Positions 59,196-64,000 of a stretch of 64,000 nucleotides of DNA are shown here, piece by piece. The stretch covers positions 186,001 to 250,000 of the forward strand of contig JAEWAK010000007.1 in the NCBI GenBank assembly GCA_023391695.1. The letters are read 5' to 3'. The first letter of the stretch is position 1. Every line of letters starts with the position of its first letter. Made by a program: the position numbers and the translations under genes. This DNA comes from Bacillota bacterium. GTDB taxonomy: Bacteria > Bacillota > Clostridia > Lachnospirales > Lachnospiraceae. The notes beneath the pieces are model-generated. The model was not told the origin of the DNA. It saw only the letters and a list, made by a program, of their open reading frames with translations, and ran no database searches.

Positions 59196-59248
59196 TTATA
59201 AACCGAATCGGTTTATAATAGTATAACACCATAAACCGATTCGGTCAA
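59196..59248 (-). promoter_or_regulatory. Promoter with two TetR-like operators
   Basis: Minus strand: TTGACC (59243-59248), 17 bp, TATACT (59220-59225). Dyads TTATAAACCGA/TCGGTTTATAA (59196-59218) and ATAAACCGATTCGGT (59231-59245) overlap the start region and the -35/spacer. ACCGA(A/T)TCGGT is the kind of site bound by TetR/AcrR repressors. No TetR gene is in the window. Confidence 0.7.
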
Positions 59249-59280
59249 TAATGATTTATCATCCATACAGGACAACCAAA

Positions 59281-59334
59281 GGGCTGTTGCAAAATAGCTC
59301 AATTTATTCTATGAAACTATTTTGCAACGGCCCC
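59281..59334. repeat. GGGCTGTTGCAAAATAG palindrome
   Basis: GGGCTGTTGCAAAATAG and CTATTTTGCAAC-GGCCCC enclose 19 bp. TGTTGCAAA-type ends are common in insertion sequences, so this may be a minimal internally deleted element. A fragment occurs at 8538-8556. The rest of 59249-59474 holds no gene. Confidence 0.6.
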
Positions 59335-59474
59335 TTCATGCGTTTATCTTAATCATCCCATAACAGTTTACTGTCTTCCGGCCAAACAGACACAAATTTT
59401 CTAAGCCTGCCATATAATGCTATGAATGAACCGGCATGGGAATGCCGGCTAAAAGAAGGTATTAAAAACAGGTC

Positions 59475-60575
59475 ATGATGAACAGAAGTTTTACAACCTT
59501 AAGCCATACGATTGCCTGGTACCGGAATAAGGATTATATCCGGATGGGTATTGCCGCTTCCCAGGTTTCCCCTTACCAGATCCAGGTAATCGCAGAAAAT
59601 CTCTACATCCCCTGGGCTGTGGACATCAGTGAAGACGGACGGCTGTTCTTTACGGAGCGCAACGGGAACCTCCGGGTCATAGAAAACGGGCTGTTAAACA
59701 CAGCACCGGTGTATACATTTGAAGCCCCGTTTGTCAGCAGGGGGGAAGGCGGTCTTATGGGCCTTGCTTTAGACAGGGATTTTCTTTCCAACGGTTTTAT
59801 TTATCTTATGTATACCTATGAGGAAAACGGAGGACTTTACAGCCGTGTGGTACGGATGCGTATTGAAGGCAATACCGCAGCCGGGGAGGAAATTCTGCTG
59901 GACCGGATTCCCGCAGGCCAGTTCCATAACGGCGGAAGAATAAAAATAGGCCCCGACGGTTATCTGTATATAACTGCCGGGGATGCCGGTGAACGTGACC
60001 TGGCACAGGATATAAACAGCTTGGCGGGCAAAATCCTCCGGATCGGAACAGACGGAAGTATTCCGCCTGACAATCCTTTTTCGGGTTCACCGGTTTACTC
60101 CCTGGGACTCAGAAATCCCCAGGGTCTGGCCTGGAATGACAGAAATATGCTGTATGCCTCGGACCATGGGGAAACGGCTCATGATGAAATAAATCTTATA
60201 CAGCCGGGCGGCAACTATGGCTGGCCATTGGTTACAGGTGACGAAGAACTGCAGGGATACATGTTTTTAAAGCCAGTCCTGCAAAGCAGGAATGAAACCT
60301 GGGCACCTGCGGGAACAGCTTTTGTCACCGGCGGCCCCCTGATGGGCCAATTACTCGTATCGACACTCCGGGGATCCGTCCTCCTTGCAGTTACCTTCGA
60401 TGAGTCAGGGACCAGGGCGGTTAATGTGGAACGGTTATTACAGGGTCAATTCGGCCGGTTAAGGGAAGCCTATCAGGCGGAGGACGGTTCCTTCTATCTC
60501 ACTACCAGCAACTTAGACGGCAGAGGACTTCCAAATCCCGGGGACGATAAAATCCTCCGGCTTTTACCCCTCTGA
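59475..60575 (+). CDS. Glucose/sorbosone dehydrogenase-like beta-propeller protein
   Basis: 366 residues. Matches the soluble aldose-dehydrogenase family: IPWAVDISEDGRLFFTERNGNLRVI, RGEGGLMGLALD, FHNGGRIKIGPDGYLYITAGDAG (His near the active site), LGLRNPQGLAW, HGETAHDEINLIQPGGNYGWP. Enzymes of this family use PQQ, which strict anaerobes generally do not make; no signal peptide is seen either, so it may be a cytosolic member with another role. The 3' end overlaps the convergent ABC gene by 12 bp. Confidence 0.87.
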   Translation: MMNRSFTTLSHTIAWYRNKDYIRMGIAASQVSPYQIQVIAENLYIPWAVDISEDGRLFFTERNGNLRVIENGLLNTAPVYTFEAPFVSRGEGGLMGLALDRDFLSNGFIYLMYTYEENGGLYSRVVRMRIEGNTAAGEEILLDRIPAGQFHNGGRIKIGPDGYLYITAGDAGERDLAQDINSLAGKILRIGTDGSIPPDNPFSGSPVYSLGLRNPQGLAWNDRNMLYASDHGETAHDEINLIQPGGNYGWPLVTGDEELQGYMFLKPVLQSRNETWAPAGTAFVTGGPLMGQLLVSTLRGSVLLAVTFDESGTRAVNVERLLQGQFGRLREAYQAEDGSFYLTTSNLDGRGLPNPGDDKILRLLPL

Positions 60576-62330
60576 TAAAACCGATCCCATGCTCCAGCCT
60601 TCCGCAAGACTCCGGATATCCATAAACCGTTTATAAACACCTTCCTCTTTGATTAACTGTTCATGTATGCCCCTCTGGACAATTTGCCCCCGGTCTACAA
60701 CTAATATCTGATCCGCATTCCGGATGGTTGCCAGCCGGTGGGCAATGATGATTATGGTCTTCCCTTTTACCAGGGCGCTGATGGCAGCCTGTATCTCATG
60801 CTCATTCTCCGGATCCACACTGGCCGTTGCTTCATCCAGAAGGATAATGGGGGCATCTTTTAACATGGCCCTGGCTATGGAGATACGCTGCTTTTCTCCG
60901 CCGGATAAGGTGGCGCCGCCGTCCCCGATTACCGTATCGTACCCTTTCTCCAGGCTCATGATAAAATCATGGCAGCAAGCCTTTTTAGCTGCCTCCGTAA
61001 TTTCTTTCATTGATGCTTCCGGCTTACCGAACCGGATATTATTCCCTATCGTATCATGAAATAAATATACTTTCTGGAATACCATACTGATATTGGACAA
61101 TAAGCTGTCACAGGTCATCTCTTTTATATCGGTGCCGCCGATGGTTATCCTGCCGCCGTCCACATCATAAAACCTTGCCAGCAGGTTTAGTATGGTGGTC
61201 TTTCCGCTGCCGGAAGGCCCTACAATTGCCGTCGCCGTGTTTTCCGGTATCTGGAAGGAGACCCGGTCCAATATCTTTCTGCGGTCATAGGCAAAGGTAA
61301 CCTGCTCAAAGGCAATGTCATAGGCTTTCAGCTTCATGTCTTTACAGCCGGCGTCAAGAAATTCCGCCTTCTTTATCTCCTCCACTTTATCCATGGCGGC
61401 ATCAATCATATTTAAAATATGGGCAGCATTATTTACCTGTTCCACCTGGCCGAACAAGACAAATGAGAATACGGAGAGCATCAGCATGGTAGGAATGTCC
61501 ATACCGCCCTTAACCGCAAGAAGTGCCGAGACCGTTACAATCCCGGTGGAAGCCAGTTTTAAGGAAATCAGATGCAGACAGTTAAAAACCACATAGTTTT
61601 TCTCTATCTTTATATTAATGTTGCGGCTCATCCCATAAGCCTCTTTTATTCTCTTTGAAGAAACTCCTTCCTGTTTAAAGGCTTTCACTACCTGCATCCC
61701 CCGTATATATTCTATGGTTGCGCCAATCATACTCTCCTGGGCTCTTTCGTGCACCGTGGAATTTCCCCGGCTGTAATGGCCTAATACTTTCAGTGCCAAT
61801 GCCGACAGGCCAATTCCCGCCAGGGCAACCAGCGCAGCCGGGATATTATAAAAGGCCAGGCATAAAATCATTACAAATGCACCGATATATCCGTTTACCA
61901 CAGTATCAATCATTTTCATACTATATAGTTCCAAGTAAGATAAATCGGAAGTTATGGCGGCGGTAAGCTCACCGGCATTTTTCTTTTCAAAAAACCCGAG
62001 GGAAACCCTTTTTAAAATATCCCCGATTGCAATCCGCTCTTTTGCTGTCACTTCATAGGCAATACTCTCCTGATTGACAGCACGGTAATAGGACATTAGA
62101 AACCTTCCCAGTACCGCCAGGATTAAAAAGGCTGCCGTATACACAACCCATTCTGCCGTTAATGTTTTCTCTCCCTTTTCCTCTGCTATAATCAGATTCA
62201 GGATATAAGCTACTGCCATAACCGGCATAGCCGTAAACAGGGTATGGAAAAAAGAATATATAAATCCTTTGTACAGCCGCTTTTTTCTTTCCCCGCTCCA
62301 TTTTATGATCCGTCCCATGGTTTTTATCAT
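60564..62330 (-). CDS. ABC transporter, fused membrane/ATPase subunit (second half of pair)
   Basis: 588 residues. Exporter-type membrane domain and ATPase: GPSGSGKTT, LSGGEKQRISIARAMLKDAPIILLDEATASVDPENE, IAHRLAT. Start ATG overlaps the partner's stop (ATGA) after GGAGGTGAAG. As with the pair at 42.5-46.1 kb, the DPENE form and pairing resemble YbtPQ/IrtAB-type systems. Function in import or export is open. Confidence 0.9.
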   Translation of the reverse strand: MIKTMGRIIKWSGERKKRLYKGFIYSFFHTLFTAMPVMAVAYILNLIIAEEKGEKTLTAEWVVYTAAFLILAVLGRFLMSYYRAVNQESIAYEVTAKERIAIGDILKRVSLGFFEKKNAGELTAAITSDLSYLELYSMKMIDTVVNGYIGAFVMILCLAFYNIPAALVALAGIGLSALALKVLGHYSRGNSTVHERAQESMIGATIEYIRGMQVVKAFKQEGVSSKRIKEAYGMSRNINIKIEKNYVVFNCLHLISLKLASTGIVTVSALLAVKGGMDIPTMLMLSVFSFVLFGQVEQVNNAAHILNMIDAAMDKVEEIKKAEFLDAGCKDMKLKAYDIAFEQVTFAYDRRKILDRVSFQIPENTATAIVGPSGSGKTTILNLLARFYDVDGGRITIGGTDIKEMTCDSLLSNISMVFQKVYLFHDTIGNNIRFGKPEASMKEITEAAKKACCHDFIMSLEKGYDTVIGDGGATLSGGEKQRISIARAMLKDAPIILLDEATASVDPENEHEIQAAISALVKGKTIIIIAHRLATIRNADQILVVDRGQIVQRGIHEQLIKEEGVYKRFMDIRSLAEGWSMGSVLSEG

Positions 62331-64000
62331 AACACTTCACCTCCTCTGGCAGCCCAGTTTTTTGAACCGATATGGGCTTCCCACATTTTCTTGTATATTT
62401 CGCAGCTTTTAAGTAAAACTTCATGGGTTCCTTCCGCTTCCACTCTGCCGCCTTTTAATACCACGATTTTATCCGCATTTTTCACCGTGGATAAACGGTG
62501 GGCTATTACAAGCAGGGTTTTCCCCCTGGTAAGTGCGGCTATGGATTTCTGGATCTTATCTTCATTTTCCGGGTCGGTAAAGGCAGTGGCTTCATCCAGT
62601 ATAACGACAGGGGCATTTTTTAATATTGCTCTTGCTATGGCAATTCTTTGTTTTTCACCGCCGGAAAGCTTTGCTCCTGCCACTCCGGCATTGGTTTCAT
62701 ATCCCTCTTCCAGCCCCAGGATAAAATCATCACAGCAGGCTGCCCTGGCCGCTTCAAACACTTCGGCGTCACTGGCTTTTGGATTCCCCAGCCGGATATT
62801 TTCCTTGATGGAGCATTGGAATAAAAAGTTATCCTGGGTTACAAAGCTTATTAAGTCGGCCAGCTGGCCAAAGGGTATATCTTTAATGTTATGGCCGCCG
62901 ATTGTGATTTCTCCGTCCGTTACATCCCAGAACCTTGCCATTAATTTTGCCACCGTAGATTTTCCGCCGCCGGAAGGCCCTACGATTCCTATAAAATCCC
63001 CCTCCTTTATGGTTAAATTCATGTTTTTTAATACCCGTTCCTCTAAACCGGCGGCATCCCCATACGTAAAAGAGACATTTTTTAATTCAATGTTACAGTG
63101 ATTCAGCTTTACGGTTTCTTTGGCACCCGGAAGTTCCTCCAATTGCAGATATGTATCGGCATCCCTCACTGCAAATTCAATGGATTTTAAATCATTTACA
63201 AATACGGTAAAACTGGTCAGAGGGGCCACAATTCCCATGGATAATATGATACTCATTACATAGTCGGCCGGGGTCAGACTGCCGCCGATATAGAGGGCCA
63301 ATCCTATTGGCAGGGTTCCAAGGAGGGTGGATGGAAGAATCGCACCGCCAAGGTTCATAAGCTTCCAGGTACTTTGGAACCATTCCAGAGTATAATTCCG
63401 AAAGGAGACTACCGCCTTTTCAAACTTCTCATAAGAGTCGGCCGACTGGTTAAAAGCCTTAATTACCTCAATTCCCTCAACATATTCTACAATAACACCG
63501 TTGACATGATTGCTTGCTTCCATATATTCCTCATATTTTTTCCCGAAGTTTTTCATCATGATTCCATAAACGGCTCCTGCAATGGGTACCGTAAGAAGGG
63601 CAGTAAACGCCATCCGGAAATCAATGGTACACAGATAAACAAAAACCGCTACCGGAAGAAGAAGATAGGAGATCCCTTCGGGTATCATATGGGCAAGGGG
63701 AAGCTCTATGGTTTCCACCCGGTCAATAATAACATTTTTAAGTTTGCCTGCGGTCTCATTCAGTACGGTTCCAAGAGGAGCTTTCATCAGCCTGTTTGTA
63801 ATCGTTAACCGCATATTTTCCAAAATGGTATAAGCCGAGATGTGGGATAAGGTGGTGGATATTCCGTAAAACACCACCTTAATGAAGTGTCCGGTTACAC
63901 AAAAACCGCACCAGTATAAAATCCTTTCCACGGAATATGTTCCGTGAAAAAACAATAATATAATCCGGTATACTCCTATGTAAGGCAATATACTTCCTGC
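62327..64000 (-). CDS. ABC transporter, fused membrane/ATPase subunit, partial (5' end outside window)
   Basis: At least 557 residues; the frame is open through the right edge, so the true start is outside. Membrane domain with MEASNHVNGVIVEYVEGIEVIKAFNQS, ATPase with GPSGGGKSTVAKLMARFWDV, LSGGEKQRIAIARAILKNAPVVILDEATAFTDPENE. The ATAFTDPENE box makes it the YbtP/IrtA-like member of this pair, parallel to the gene at 44283-46112. Confidence 0.9.
   Translation of the reverse strand, partial: AGSILPYIGVYRIILLFFHGTYSVERILYWCGFCVTGHFIKVVFYGISTTLSHISAYTILENMRLTITNRLMKAPLGTVLNETAGKLKNVIIDRVETIELPLAHMIPEGISYLLLPVAVFVYLCTIDFRMAFTALLTVPIAGAVYGIMMKNFGKKYEEYMEASNHVNGVIVEYVEGIEVIKAFNQSADSYEKFEKAVVSFRNYTLEWFQSTWKLMNLGGAILPSTLLGTLPIGLALYIGGSLTPADYVMSIILSMGIVAPLTSFTVFVNDLKSIEFAVRDADTYLQLEELPGAKETVKLNHCNIELKNVSFTYGDAAGLEERVLKNMNLTIKEGDFIGIVGPSGGGKSTVAKLMARFWDVTDGEITIGGHNIKDIPFGQLADLISFVTQDNFLFQCSIKENIRLGNPKASDAEVFEAARAACCDDFILGLEEGYETNAGVAGAKLSGGEKQRIAIARAILKNAPVVILDEATAFTDPENEDKIQKSIAALTRGKTLLVIAHRLSTVKNADKIVVLKGGRVEAEGTHEVLLKSCEIYKKMWEAHIGSKNWAARGGEVL

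Noticed and set aside
62244..63101. 285-residue plus-strand ORF
   Set aside because: Antisense shadow of the ABC ATPase domains; motifs are on the minus strand.

Overview
The window looks like chromosomal DNA of an anaerobic, low-to-mid-GC Firmicute, most likely of the Lachnospiraceae type. This is inferred from AGGAGG-type ribosome binding sites, YesM/YesN two-component pairs beside carbohydrate ABC importers, a DarA-type c-di-AMP receptor, AzlCD, a MocR regulator and many structured intergenic repeats. No rRNA, tRNA, prophage, transposase gene or CRISPR array was seen.

1-13.8 kb is a co-directional (minus strand) nitrogen block. A complete urease operon (fused ureAB, ureC, E, F, G, D) is followed by a MerR regulator with a GyrI-like ligand domain, three tandem ureohydrolases of the agmatinase/guanidinobutyrase type, a MATE exporter, and an Opp/Nik-type ABC transporter that runs off the left edge. 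The promoters of the urease and ureohydrolase operons share one architecture: a -35 and -10 separated by 19 bp, with the dyad TTTGTnnnnnACAAA touching the -35. That is the hallmark of MerR activation. The inferred role is guanidino compound to urea to ammonia and CO2 under one sensor, with the ABC system supplying nickel or substrate.

14-17.2 kb holds an M20/PepT-like peptidase, a cupin, an aldose-epimerase-like protein and a cluster of hairpin repeats. 17.2-27.4 kb is a carbohydrate locus: an unrecognised 809-residue protein, two permeases, a binding lipoprotein and a divergent response regulator/histidine kinase pair. Three copies of a ~130-nt structured element with compensatory base changes sit directly in front of three start codons here.

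27.6-37.2 kb is mixed metabolism: a Cys/Met-type PLP lyase with a coupled 35-residue four-cysteine ORF, an Fe-alcohol dehydrogenase, an aldo/keto reductase, a 2-isopropylmalate synthase fused to an AraC DNA-binding domain, and a D-2-hydroxyacid dehydrogenase divergent from an IclR regulator. 37.4-42.3 kb carries MocR/AzlCD with overlapping promoters, a DarA-like protein, a DtxR-family regulator, a decayed ABC-2 permease and a PadR regulator.

42.5-47.3 kb is a heterodimeric ABC pair with an AraC regulator (YbtPQ/YbtA-like, probably iron). An AGTTAG-N6-CTAACT dyad lies before both transcription units. 47.7-57.3 kb is a second sugar locus: two duplicated binding lipoproteins, LplB/LplC-type permeases and a YesMN pair. 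57.4-64 kb has a 3 x 93 bp tandem array before a small membrane protein, a methyltransferase with TetR-like operators, a glucose/sorbosone-dehydrogenase-like propeller, and another heterodimeric ABC pair cut by the right edge.
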